Made by a program: the position numbers and the translations under genes. The notes beneath the pieces were generated by a model. The model worked only from the letters and a program-made list of their open reading frames with translations, ran no database searches and was not told the origin of the DNA. Below are positions 14,312-25,049 of a stretch of 64,000 nucleotides of DNA, piece after piece; within the stretch, counting starts at the first letter, position 1; every line of letters starts with the position of its first letter. The DNA comes from Phascolomyces articulosus (lineage: Eukaryota > Mucoromycota > Mucoromycetes > Mucorales > Lichtheimiaceae), in assembly GCA_025677815.1 (NCBI GenBank), contig JAIXMP010000030.1, positions 62,001 to 126,000 of the forward strand. Direction: 5' to 3'.

Positions 14312-15145
14312 ATGAGTGACCGACCCGTATCTGGTGATGCGCTCGAAGACGATTTTTATCTTGAAGACACCGTTGCTTCTGACAATGAAGAAGTGACTAC
14401 TACAACAACTGTAAACAACAAACGTAAGGCCAGTGAAGAAGACAATGACGACAATGAGAGTACAGCACAACAACCATCGTCAAAGAATAAGAAAAAGAAA
14501 CAAAAAAAGAAACGAAAAACCAACGATCCATTCCGATCGTTAGATCATGTTTTTAAAGCCGATCGAGAAACACAATTTAAATACGTTCAAGATCGTCAAC
14601 AATCAGCATTACCGAATTTATCTCAAGTCGAACTGGAAGAACAACTTTTACCTGAAGAACAATTTGTCAATAATCAACAATTTAAACAACCTGAACATAC
14701 CCTGGATACATTGCCCAACTATATCAAATTTGGCATGTTGCATCATAAAAAATTGGATAAGAAACCACAAGATCCTGCACAACCCACTGTCTTGGTATTA
14801 ACGCATGCGGCCATGCGTGCGGCTGATTTGGCAAGAGCCATGAAACCTTTGGGTAAAGTAGCCAAATTATTTGCTAAACATATGAAGGTACAAGAACAAG
14901 CCGAATTTTTACAAAAAGAACCTGTCCATTTGGGTGTCGGTACACCGAATCGTATCAAGGCCTTGGTCGAACAAGATCATCTCAAATTGGATCAGTTGGA
15001 ATTGGTCGTAGTGGATACGGAACGAAATGCAAAACGGTTTACTGCTTTTGAAAATGATGCTGTACGAGGGGATTTGTATCATCTTTTAGGAACTTACATT
15101 GCCCCACGTATGAAGGATAAAAAGACACGTTTAGGTTTATTTTAG
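14312..15145 (+). CDS. Cms1-type small-subunit processome protein
   Basis: Single exon, 277 residues, ATG at 14312 (MSDRPVSGDALEDDFYLED). Domain order: acidic N-terminus, a strongly basic Lys-rich nucleolar-targeting type stretch (NKKKKQKKKRKTNDPF), then the conserved Cms1 core with VLVLTHAAMRAADLARAMKP, KLFAKHMKVQEQAEFL, and LGVGTPNRIKALVE followed by LELVVVDTE. Cms1 proteins are helicase-fold relatives without helicase motifs and associate with U3 snoRNP/90S pre-ribosome assembly in the nucleolus. The length matches the family. I reject a TTG-initiated extension upstream, because it runs through a probable splice acceptor. Confidence 0.85.
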   Translation: MSDRPVSGDALEDDFYLEDTVASDNEEVTTTTTVNNKRKASEEDNDDNESTAQQPSSKNKKKKQKKKRKTNDPFRSLDHVFKADRETQFKYVQDRQQSALPNLSQVELEEQLLPEEQFVNNQQFKQPEHTLDTLPNYIKFGMLHHKKLDKKPQDPAQPTVLVLTHAAMRAADLARAMKPLGKVAKLFAKHMKVQEQAEFLQKEPVHLGVGTPNRIKALVEQDHLKLDQLELVVVDTERNAKRFTAFENDAVRGDLYHLLGTYIAPRMKDKKTRLGLF

Positions 15146-15363
15146 ATCATTTTTAATTATACATGCTATCTATCACTATTATTATGTTGTATTATTTTGG
15201 TTGTTATTATTAAAAAAGTTCTTTTGGTTTTTTGTTTAAATCGTTTACGTATTTCAGCATTGCCAATGTTCATTCATATAGATAAAAGTATTTCGAAATA
15301 CACATTATCAATGCCCAATGCAATAAACAAAGCTAGATCTAATTATGGAACTTATAATTTCAT

Positions 15364-17604
15364 TCATTCATTGTTAAAGTTTACAAAGCCGTCTTGATAA
15401 TGCACATTTATATTATTTGTATTTTGTAATGTTTTGACACCTTCTGGAGTAATATTTCTCAAGAAAGTGAAAGTTATCTCCTTGAGTGTTTTTACATTGT
15501 ATAAATAGGTTAAAGTAACATCTGTCACATGTGGAATGGAATAAATGGTCAGTTCCTTGATTGGAAGACGATGTAATTCTTTACAAAATGAGTTGATCCC
15601 ATGAGCAGTAATATTGGGTGCAAAACCAATACAAATACTTGTCAATGATGGAATATCCAAAATCATCATGATTAACTCATCGTTGATATAATTACCACCG
15701 TGAATTGTAATATCTTATAATCCTGTTACTTGGCCATCGTTACTATTCGATGACTGTCGAGCAAAGTGGCGTAAGAGCCTCTGTGCATCTTCAAATGTTA
15801 TATCACAATCGTCGCATAGAGTGAATTCTTGCAATTGTTTAAATTGAGTGATTGTGTCTATTACGTTGTTGCTTCGAAGAGTACAGTCATTAAAAACAAG
15901 TGATTTCAACGGAGTTGTTCTATTCGCGAATCTTGCTACGGAGTTCGACACATCGTGGTCGTTAAAGTTACAACTAATAAAGATGAGTGATTGTAATGAC
16001 CGTATCTTTTCGAATAGTGTCGGTATGGTCATGGATGCATAGACGTTGAACGTGAGTGTCAATTCTTCTAATTGGGTCAGCTCACCAATGGTTGAAAATG
16101 CTTGTCCAGAATTGCCAGAAGTTTCCAGTGCCAATTCCATACGCTTGATCGTTTTACAATTACCATTCAACAATGGTTTAAAATGATCCAAGATATCCAC
16201 ACCGATAATAATTTCTTGTAGTCCATTTATCTGTTCGGTATCACTTTCGTACTGGGTCAATGAGAGATCGGAGATACAGGTAAAGTCATTGAATAATAAG
16301 AATTCTAAATATGGACAGCGTTGATAGATCACAGGTAGTAAGCGAGAATTACAATTGTCTAAACGCAAGACGCGTAGCTTGGGACAATGTGTGATCAAGG
16401 TTCCCAAACAGTTTCCTTTGAAACCACCCATTGAAAGATCGAGTATCGTGAGAGAGGACATAAACGATGGTGTTACAGAACCAAATAATTCAGATGGGTA
16501 TATCATTTTGGGCGAAGAATATGCGAATCGTTTCAAATTTTGACATGTCCAAAGCAAAGTACCAATAGGGATGGGGGAGAGATCATGACAGTCTGATATT
16601 TCTAGATCTTTTAACGAATTGGCGACACGCGTTAGGGCCATGACTAGATTATTGGTATTCCTGATTTCACATTCTATTATTATATTATAACATTTTAAAT
16701 TGTATTGTTAACTCCAATACTCAAGGACAAATAAATCAGTTATAAAACGTTTTCCCCCCAATATACCTCGAATTACAATCTTTTTCAACGAATGAAAGGT
16801 GCCACCCATGATTTGAAGCAGTGCGATTTCAGAAAGATTCTCTTTTAACCCAATAATTTTTATATAGTCCAGGGCATAACTGATTCTGTTCAACTTGAAA
16901 AGATCATGGTCGGTGAAACCATCATATCCCGTTAACCGAATGGGAGGAGGGCTATAAATTTTAGAACATGAAGATTATTTTCTTTCCCAATCCATGGAAA
17001 CGTCAAGGAATCGTAATAGACTTTTGGTATCCAGATTTCTTATGATTTTTGAAAGCAACTCATAGGGTAATTGTGAAATAATATCAACGCATCTTTCTTG
17101 CTGCTCTTTGGCTTGATCATAACCATCCTTTAATGATTGGTGCTGGTCTCCTGGTTGTTGAATGGTATCTAAACCTTGTTGATATATTTCCATTGCTCGT
17201 TATTGATATCCTCGACTGGAGTACAGTTCACCTTTTCGTAGATAACCCACAGCCAACGAAGGTGCCAAATGGAGGATCGTTTCTGCATCGTGTAAACTCA
17301 AGTCAAATTGGCCTTCTTTGTCATAGGCTGCTGAACGAATCTCTAGTAAAGCTAGGCGTTTTTCTGTTAATTTGTCGAGATCCAATGTTGTGTTTTCAAT
17401 GGCGGATTGGTACTGCCCATGATTGTAATCTTTAACAATTTTGTCATAGGTGTGCAAGTTGGGTTGTGATGTTTCATATAAATAACGTAAAACTCCAACT
17501 TTTAGACCGTTTGTTTGATTTTTGTTCTGGTCCTTATGTATACGATTTTTATCCTTATTAAAGGATAGTTTTTGAGTGAATTTATCAGGTGTTTGTTTTG
17601 TCAT
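15364..17604 (-). pseudogene. TPR/F-box/LRR gene interrupted by in-frame TAA codons
   Basis: One continuous reading frame runs from ATG at 17604 to TGA at 15364. It carries a TPR-like region (AAYDKEGQFDLSLHDAETIL, then LRKGELYSSRGYQ), an F-box (DIISQLPYELLSKIIRNLD) and a long leucine-rich-repeat region. It resembles Pof3/Dia2-type F-box proteins, the substrate receptors of SCF ubiquitin ligases. The frame is broken by TAA at 17200-17202, 16975-16977, 16708-16710 and 15715-15717, with no frameshift. The third stop could be removed by a 39-bp GTTAAC...ATAG intron (16674-16712); the others have no splice solution that I can see. Most likely it is a young pseudogene. A related gene at 53613 on the other strand is intact. 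Confidence 0.65.
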
Positions 17605-18465
17605 GTTGAAACAGAGCTGTTTTTGAATTTTATAGATAAGTTTAATTGTAGTTAACTGACGACTTGACAGTTTTATCGTTTCTTTATTTTATTATGTTCA
17701 GGTTTTTTGATATAAAGAATATATAATTTATTATATCTATAGGGGGTGTTGTTAATTTTATAATAATCTGCATATTCAATTTATTTCCATTAGTTAAGTT
17801 TCTTTATAAAGAAGAAAAAGACACAAAAACAATAAAATTGGCCACAAGCTCCCCTTTTTAGGTTTTCTCAATCATTTGACTTACGCCTTTCTGATAAAAT
17901 AAGTCCGCATTTTAAGTGGTATAAAAGTTTCTTTTTTTTCCTTCCTTCTTCTTTAATCAATGGTTACAATGCGTCTATGTCTTAGGGCAGTCGCTGTAGA
18001 TTTTTAGGTTTAACTGATTAGTTGGCGGCAAACAATTGGTCCCGTACTGGCTATAGGTGTCCATTGATCTACACTCCATGACGGCAAACATCTGGTCCCG
18101 TGATGGACCGTTGATTTAATGCTTAAACGAAAATTCAAAAGTCTTCTTGGCTTATGGTTTTTGTTGTAGCTAGATTTATTTTCATAATTTTACATGATTG
18201 ATCCTTGTAATTACTAAAAACAAGTTTATATATTATTATTTCGTAGTAATGTTTTTAACAAGGTTGGAAGGTCGTTGTTTCTATGTTACCAAGAATGTCT
18301 CATTAACCGCAGCGGGAGCTTGGGGATTTCAGTTAGTAACAGCATTTGTCCCAAGCAATCTTTTCTAACACAATCTAAACCATTACCCATCTTTGTATAT
18401 AATAAAGATCATACTTTAAGCATAGCAATAAAAATTGTAATATTTTCAACTTGAATGCCTTTTTT
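17605..18465. other. Intergenic region with a diverged direct repeat
   Basis: No gene seen. It holds the upstream region of the F-box/LRR pseudogene and two related 27-bp units near 18024-18106. Confidence 0.4.
18024..18106. repeat. Two diverged 27-bp direct repeats
   Basis: Units at 18024-18050 and 18080-18106 share the core GGCAAACA..TGGTCCCGT..TGG and are spaced 56 bases apart. They are GC-richer than the surroundings. They may be part of a degraded repeat or mobile element adjoining the Fanzor-like relic. Confidence 0.5.
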
Positions 18466-18640
18466 TTATTTAGTTGAATAGCCGAAGTCATAGATGCTCG
18501 AGAGTTGAAGAGACTCAAGGGAAAGAAAGCGTGGTGGTATTTTTGGCAATAATACCAGAGAAACAGAGGTGTTGGTAGCTGACCATAATAGATATTGGAA
18601 AACAAGTGCACACAACATGCCAAACCATTCAGCATTCTTG
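18466..18640 (-). other. Open frame downstream of the Fanzor-like relic
   Basis: A stop-free frame of 58 codons ends at TAA 18466-18468 (NAEWFGMLCALVFQYLLW, then SLVLLPKIPPRFLSLESLQL). It could be spliced in phase to ATG at 18820 through 18741 (MDYFYSHFTEVEVPSK), giving 84 residues. However, the same DNA in another frame forms the C-terminal tail of the relic, so this model competes with it. A hydrophobic stretch is visible. Function unknown. Confidence 0.25.
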
Positions 18641-18740
18641 CTGTTATGAATGGATCTTTTATGTAGAGTGTAAAAATTGGTTAATTTTGATATAAAAAGA
18701 TTCTTGTCAAAAAAAAAAAATAATAAAAAAAATAGTTTAC

Positions 18741-19390
18741 CAGTTGGTAGCTTTGTCCAAGAGTATCTCGTGTTTGCTTGGGACTTCTACTTCGGTGAAG
18801 TGAGAGTAAAAGTAATCCATAATTTAATAATACTTCACACAATGTAATGTTATGACCTCTAATAGCATCTTAGTTTATCGTTGTGAACTGCATATTACGA
18901 GAAGGACATCTCGGATCCAAGCAATGCATTGCTCTATTTGACACTCGCATGTTGCCACCAGGTTTGGAAACTTGACAAACTAGTCTAGCAAAGCAACAAG
19001 GTTATATTATGCGCATCGAAATATTCGTTCACGGGAACCATTTCGACTTGTTCGTAATGATTTAAATACTCTTACATTTTTGGAACTTTTTCTAGTATGA
19101 ACCTCCATCGGTGAGTTGCTGTGAAATTATATATTAAAAAAGATTGTTACATACCCATTGATCAAATACGTATATAGATTAAACTTTTCAATTACTTGCC
19201 GTAGGACCCAGGGGCCAATAACATGGAGAAAGTTTTTTTTTTTTTGGACAGAGTGTTACATGCAGAAGGTCGGTTCAATCTTTCAATAATTCCACACGCA
19301 CCAAGAACTTTGTTCTCCTTTGTATACTAGTGAGCAAGCCTGCTTACTTCTTTACCAAGCTCAGCAGTTATATACTTAATTTGTTCATGC
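18741..19390 (-). pseudogene. Decayed Fanzor/TnpB-like nuclease C-terminal half
   Basis: Read on the minus strand with frame changes. The order is: a piece HYEQVEMVPVNEYF (19035-19080 area), then CCFARLVCQVSKPGGNMRV (about 18945-19000), then AMHCLDPRCPSRNMQFTTIN, a TAA at 18870-18872, then DAIRGHNI (18846-18869) and a basic tail SLHRSRSPKQTRDTLGQSY. The layout is a V-x-E-Y segment, paired cysteines of a zinc ribbon, and an (R/N)-D-x-x-G-x-N-I block. That is what follows RuvC-II in TnpB and its eukaryotic relatives, the Fanzors, where the Asp is catalytic (RuvC-III). Upstream pieces (HEQIKYITAELGKEVSRLAH near 19330-19390) are in yet another frame. Several stops and shifts make it non-functional. 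The family call rests on motif order only. Confidence 0.4.
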
Positions 19391-19977
19391 AAATGCTAAC
19401 ATTTCAAGTTAACTTTTTTATTATATTATTTAGAGTGATGAAAAATTATGTCAACAGAATCAAAATACAGGACAGAAGCACACGAATTACATATCGTAGT
19501 TTATAACAATATACGTACTTTATCACGTACACGCTTTTCAACATCTATAACTAAAAAATATAATAATGGATTGCTATAATATTATAAAATGGCCCTATAA
19601 CATTTATATCTGCATAAACACAAACATATAACGTACCAACACAGCTCGAGTTAAACCCTTTCTATTAAAAACTTTATCGTCTTTTTCAATCTACATATTT
19701 ACTGGAGTAATCCAATAATAATGAGGTGTTTTTTTTTTTACAAAGAGCAAACTTTATACAGTCATATCATTGCATATCGTACTGTACTTTTAAGGGGACT
19801 CTATTCAAAATCAAAGCACCTACTAATGTTGGTTCTTGAGAAGTTATTTTTTTATATATTTATGTTGCTTGGCGATAAGTGTATATCAAAGTGCATTCTG
19901 GGTAGGGGAAGAATTTGAACAAAATTTTTCGCCATCAGATATAACTTGCCATCTTTCATGTATACGTGTCATATTAA

Positions 19978-20424
19978 TCATTGAAAACAACAATAAGGAC
20001 AAATGGTGGAAGTGAGATATTCATCAATAGTCTTGGCTTCATCATGCTTGCAGTTAACCTTTTTTTTTTTAGCTTCATTAAACATGACATCTGATTGGCA
20101 AATCTTTTTAAAATTACATCTATTGAATTGCCATTAGCATATTATTCGTTTTAATTATATTTATATACATATTACCTAATAAACTGAAAGGAAAGTAAAC
20201 GCTCCAATAACTTATCGCAGTAATCAGGAAATAATTCCTTATAGATAGCATTTTGTATAATCACAACAGACATATCTATTGATAACTGCTTTCAGCCAGC
20301 TATACACCTTTTTTGATCTTAATTGCTGTGTTTTCTATCTCTTCATAAATAAAAATTCACCAACACATCCCATCGGTTCAACATTACTATCCTTTGGAAG
20401 GTAGCCATCATTATCGTTAGACAT
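19978..20424 (-). CDS. Small three-exon gene, unknown Cys-containing protein
   Basis: Exons 20361-20424, 20176-20275 and 19978-20119 join through GT-AG introns of 85 and 56 bp into an exact 102-codon frame (ATG to TGA), 101 residues. It starts MSNDNDGYLPKDSNVEPMGC, has a central segment AIYKELFPDYCDKLLERLL, and ends in a Cys/His-bearing tail (RCNFKKICQSD, then VNCKHDEAK, then ICPYCCFQ) that could bind a metal. No exon exceeds about 50 codons, which is why a plain open-frame scan misses it. I recognise no family. It lies just downstream of the F-box gene on the same strand. A chance assembly cannot be excluded, but three phase-matched exons without stops make it likely real or recently real. 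Confidence 0.5.
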
Positions 20425-20791
20425 AAGTTAATATCGTAGAAAAAGTCACTCGTGTTGTTGACAATATTTCATCGTTATCCATCTTGGAACAAAAAAGTGC
20501 AAAGCCATAGTCGTTAAACCATGATTTTAATGGCTAAGAGCCATTCTTTGACTTTTTATATGGTTAGTGTCCTGTATCTCTGACTTTATTTATTTGTATG
20601 CCACCCTCCCAAAAAAAAAACAAAAATAACCCATCAAATACAAAATCCTTTTGACCCAACCCCATGCATCACAAACTATGATTCGACTGCAGCTTGTCGA
20701 TTAAAAATAATGACACATTTGCGCTTTTTTTTTATTACAGATATACATTGATGTAGACAATTAAGAATAATGAAATTGGTAAACTATACAA

Positions 20792-22876
20792 CTAGATGCT
20801 TATTTTTTTTAATGTTTCTTTGTTACAGTTTTTAGTAACCTTGTATATATATGCATTATATATAGACAGAACATCCGATCGAATTTCATTATACAAGGAA
20901 GTTATCCGAATTGATTGGAGATTTACTGGTATTAAGCTGTCAAACTGACGAACGATTTTTAGAGGTGCAAGTAGATCCGATGTTGGACAATAGGTTTCAA
21001 ATAGCTGGTATGCATCAGATATCGTAATAACTGATAACCATGTTTGATGGGGTATTGATTCAAAGTCTGTTGTTTTTTCCAATAATCCAAAACACTTTTG
21101 GCGATCATGAAGGGTATATACGGTTGATACAATAATATTGAGCATTAGCGAAGCTAAACTAGCACGATCCTTGTGTCGCATATTGGATCTCGATAAGTGT
21201 GCATCAATTTCCAGTGCATGAGTGGCCTCAAATCCATTTTTGATAAAACGCCGACTACCAAAAGCCCATTGTCTACGAGCCGAAGTTTTTGTAAAGTCCC
21301 TCAAATATCTGGTTGATTGATAAAAATGAACTGGGGTAACAGGAACCACTATATCAAAGATGTTGTTGTCGTTGGAATCATTGCTTGAAATAAAATCAAA
21401 TAAACTTGTAGGTATTGAATGTCCAAGAAAAGCCTTTCGTTTATTCGAATATCGTTCACCACAATAGCCACCCAAGACAAGAAATTCAAAATTTCCCCAA
21501 CGAATAACGAGCTCTTTCCAAGTTGCCTTATAATGATTTTTGTCAATAAAATGGACAGTGGGTGTAGCTGAACACGGGCCTGTTCTTTGGAACGCGCAAT
21601 CGTCGAGGTGCAAATGATTTGAAATATAAACCTCCACTTGCGTTATCAAAACCCACGCATTTGCAGATACCAATACAGATTCAACCAACTTGGCAGCATG
21701 CTTTACCACAAAATCGTCCAGAGTTTTTTCTTGTCGGTTGATTTCTTTTGAATGCAATATGTGATCATCAATTTCGGCTTGTAAGCAGTAATAAACTACA
21801 TCAGTTTCCGGCATCAGAGAATCCATGGCTTTTGGTAAACTATACAAGCTGTTCATAGGATGGCTCCGCAGCTGTGCGATACCTATAATAATTTCTTAGT
21901 TGGTTAGTGTCATGATAACTCGCCACCTGCTAACCCTGCTCCTCCAACCTACCCATATCAATCATTCGTCGTTTAATGTCGTGCTTGAATATTGTCACTT
22001 GTCTGTTCAGTTCTTCGGGGGTAGAGTACATGTCGACTGCATTACGCTTTAAAATTGGAGTAACAGATGATGACCCCTTTTCTTCGTAATATTCAAGTAG
22101 TGGTGGAGGCTGCATTCCAATAAAAAGATGATTAGCACATAGGCTACTACAATCACATCCACAAGTCAAAAGAAAAAAAAAGCGAATAATAGAAAGTATA
22201 ATACCTCCAATGGAATATTTTCTTCATCTTCGATTTCTTTACTTGATTTGTTAGGAGCTCGCTGGTTTTTGGTTCTCATGATTTTAATGATATCTTTACT
22301 GTTGTTGCTGCCAACGTACGAATCGTAAGCGTACTTCCAACGGCTATGATCAATATCAGGAACAACAATAGCCACACGTTTCTTGTTTTTGATAGTGGCT
22401 TTTATGAAAGCCTTCAAAGAATTCTTGGAAAATTCAAAGCTGTTGGGCACGGCGATGCTTTTACATGCTGTATAGTTTTTATATAACACTTCAATTCTAT
22501 TATCGATCGTCGATGGATCACGGAAGAAATCTCCATTGAGTATTATTTCCAGTGCTGTTTTGGAAGGTAATCTGAATGGACGATTGATATTTTGAATTGT
22601 ACAGATCCATGGTGTACTTGTACGAGACATATTAGCCATGTTATAGAAAGCACGGCACACTAAAGCAAATTGGCGACGGTCTGACCAAGAATTAACGTAT
22701 CCAAGAATGACTTCCAGGACATCATTCAATCGTAAAGAAGTTAATGCATTGGAGGTCTTTTCGGTTTGTGTAGCTGTTGTCATTGTTGTCGCAGTGGTAG
22801 AAGTTGTTCCATTATTAGCATTTGCATTTGAATCATTATCTGCGTTGTCTAATTCTGTGGTTGTATTTAAAGCCAT
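20792..22876 (-). CDS. F-box protein with unidentified C-terminal domain
   Basis: Three exons (22205-22876, 21953-22109, 20792-21882), in phase, 639 residues, ATG at 22876. After a low-complexity Asn/Thr N-terminus (about residues 1-50) comes an F-box-like segment, LNDVLEVILGYVNSWSDRRQ then FALVCRAFYNMANMS, as found in SCF substrate receptors. The middle has a Tyr-rich segment ending STPEELNRQVTIFKHDIKRR. The last 360 residues (for example FEFLVLGGYCGERY, DRASLASLMLNIIVSTV) match no family I know. They lack the regular leucine spacing of LRRs, unlike the other F-box genes in this window. An ATG further upstream at about 23000 is out of context and not preferred. Confidence 0.65.
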
Positions 22877-23439
22877 CGTGCTATTGCTTCTATGGGATGA
22901 GACAAATAGAATTCCACTACAGAATCGTAGAGTTTTTTTTTTAAATAAAAGTTTCTGTTCCACTGTCAATATTATGCACGGCGGCGATTCATTGTGTAAC
23001 AACTTGAGCGCGCACTATGTAAGAAAAAAGGGTGGTGGTACTTTTCCTTGTTCTCTTCAATAAACAATATACCGATTCCCTTCTTGGGTTTGTTTTTCTT
23101 TTCCTTTTCTTTTTTTTTTTTGCAGATCGATATTTCTGCAACATATACACAATGGCATCATTTTTATTGTTATAAAACAACAACAAAAAGCATATATACA
23201 CCCATTTTCATATTCCAATTAAATATACACCATCTCGTATTTAAAATCATCATCTACCATTTATAAATAACTACTACAACAAGAATATTGATGCATTTGC
23301 CTTGAAGCAAAAGTCACCCTCGCTTGGTGCTTTTGTCAATGTACATAATATACCAGTCGTGGAACCCAATGTCACCTACACCAGCAGCAACTATTTCATC
23401 CATGAATAATCCATTCAATAATAATAAACCTAGTGGTTA
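22877..23439. other. Intergenic region, no gene seen
   Basis: Upstream region of the F-box gene, with T-runs near 22929-22941 and 23105-23120. Open frames on both strands are shadows or low-complexity. Confidence 0.4.
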
Positions 23440-23835
23440 CCTTTATCGTGTATGTATGTCGTTCTATCTATGGTAAACTGACTCTTGTGGATAGAATGGA
23501 AGAATATATTAAACATGTTGACGAATCATCAGCAGCCACGCCATCATCATCTAAATCATTCATACCTACATCAAGTGTAGTATATCCCTTGTCTTAATTA
23601 TGGACTATTTGTAGACGACGAGCATTTCTTCTTTTCACCTTATATAATGCATTGAACCCCGAGAAACTCTTTTTAAAAGTGGATCAAAACTCATTATTGA
23701 ATTATTTGAATACTTGTAAAGCAAGAGTCCACACTTTATTGTTACTTGTAGTGATATTATAGTTGAATTTACCGAAAATGAATCACTTATTATTACTGAT
23801 TTATATCAAGATGCTACCTTTTAGCTTTGTCAAGG
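23440..23835 (+). pseudogene. Decayed unidentified gene fragment
   Basis: On the plus strand a frame reading CIEPRETLFKSGSKLIIELF, a stop, then SKSPHFIVTCSDIIVEFTEN and ITDLYQDATF, a stop, then LCQ looks like real protein with three in-frame stops. Upstream pieces (MSPTPAATISSMNNPFNNNK near 23370-23440, EEYIKHVDESSAATPSSS) may be earlier exons separated by GTATGT...AG introns. I do not recognise the family. It probably represents a dead gene. Confidence 0.4.
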
Positions 23836-24341
23836 TAAAGTTTCCCTGTTTCCCTTTTAATTATCATTACATATAAAAAAAGCATTTGCCTTTTTTTCCA
23901 CCTCAGCTACTTTTTGGCTGATTGACAATATAAAGATGAGACAAAGATTATCCTGTTTTGAAAACATAAAGGTTATTATATAATATATCATACAATAATA
24001 TTAATGACTATTTTTTTTGAATTCTTGATGCTGAGTGTGTATTATATTATATAATATCTTGATGATGATATGATATATAAAAAAATAAAAAATTCCCATG
24101 GAAAATGCCATGAGAAGAAAGACAAAGTAGGATACGAAGAGGTATAATAATAGTATAAACCTTTTGCTAAGGTACCGGCAGCAATATGTATATGGACATT
24201 GGTGTTATTATTTTAAACTAGCAAGTGTAATTGATTATTTTTAAGTAAGGTAAAAAAAGCATTCTGTGTAGCATATCTTCTATATCTAACAACCTGGGAT
24301 GAATAGATTTCTCTCGATCTGTTTTTTAATATTGTCCTGGC

Positions 24342-24450
24342 AAAGCCTCACTTGAACCAGGTATTCTCTGTTTCTTTTCCCAGATAAAGTCTCGTTTAAA
24401 CCATACATACATGATCCTTTGCGTTGCTAAAGTCTCGCTTCAAACAGACA
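24342..24450. repeat. Three degenerate ~43-bp tandem units
   Basis: The core AAAG(T/C)CTC(G/A)(C/T)TT..AACCA occurs at 24342, 24386 and 24429, spaced 44 and 43 bases, in a locally GC-richer patch that extends to about 24600. The rest of the surrounding 23836-25049 region shows no gene. Confidence 0.5.
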
Positions 24451-25049
24451 TTTGCTAGAGGGTTCAGCAGCTAACCTCCCTCCACAGCTGGACTTTCACG
24501 AATTATCAAACCGGGCATTAGCTTCAAATGTACTGTTTTCCCGTTAATGTCCAGCCCGGCTATGTCCCTGCATTGTCACGCTCAATTTTCCGTGGTACAA
24601 CATTAAGAAAATATGCTTGTGTATAGTTAGATCTATTATCCTTATGATGTTGAAGGGATGGTAAGTGTAAACTATATGGTACATCTACATCATCACTGTT
24701 TACCTTAAAGTCTATACTATAATCAAAATTAAAATATGAGGCAGTTTATACGTACTGTTAAATAATAGCCACAAATGAACAAATCATAGCTATTATTTCC
24801 CACTATATTATACTACTACTGTCACAGAGTCTCTTTTTTTTTCATTCATCATACCAACTTTTTTTTTTGTAAAATGATCTATTCTGATTTTTTTTTTGCT
24901 TTCCTCTCTCTCTTCATTAAACAGTGAGCAATTGTCATATTATCCAATTAATACATACTAGATAAAAAAAACACGAAAATAAACAAACGCTATAATATAT
25001 TAATAATATATGACTTTTTTTTATATTAAAATGATTTTTAATTGTTTTA

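Noticed and set aside
15364..17604. Reassigned TAA codon (alternative genetic code)
   Set aside because: Other well-supported genes in the window terminate with TAA (for example P450 copies 3 and 4 and the WD40 gene), so a code change does not fit.
18466..18820. Two-exon gene MDYFYSHF... spliced to NAEWFGML...
   Set aside because: In phase, but exon 1 overlaps in another frame the better-supported tail of the nuclease relic (SLHRSRSPKQTRDTLGQSY). Kept only as a low-confidence alternative.
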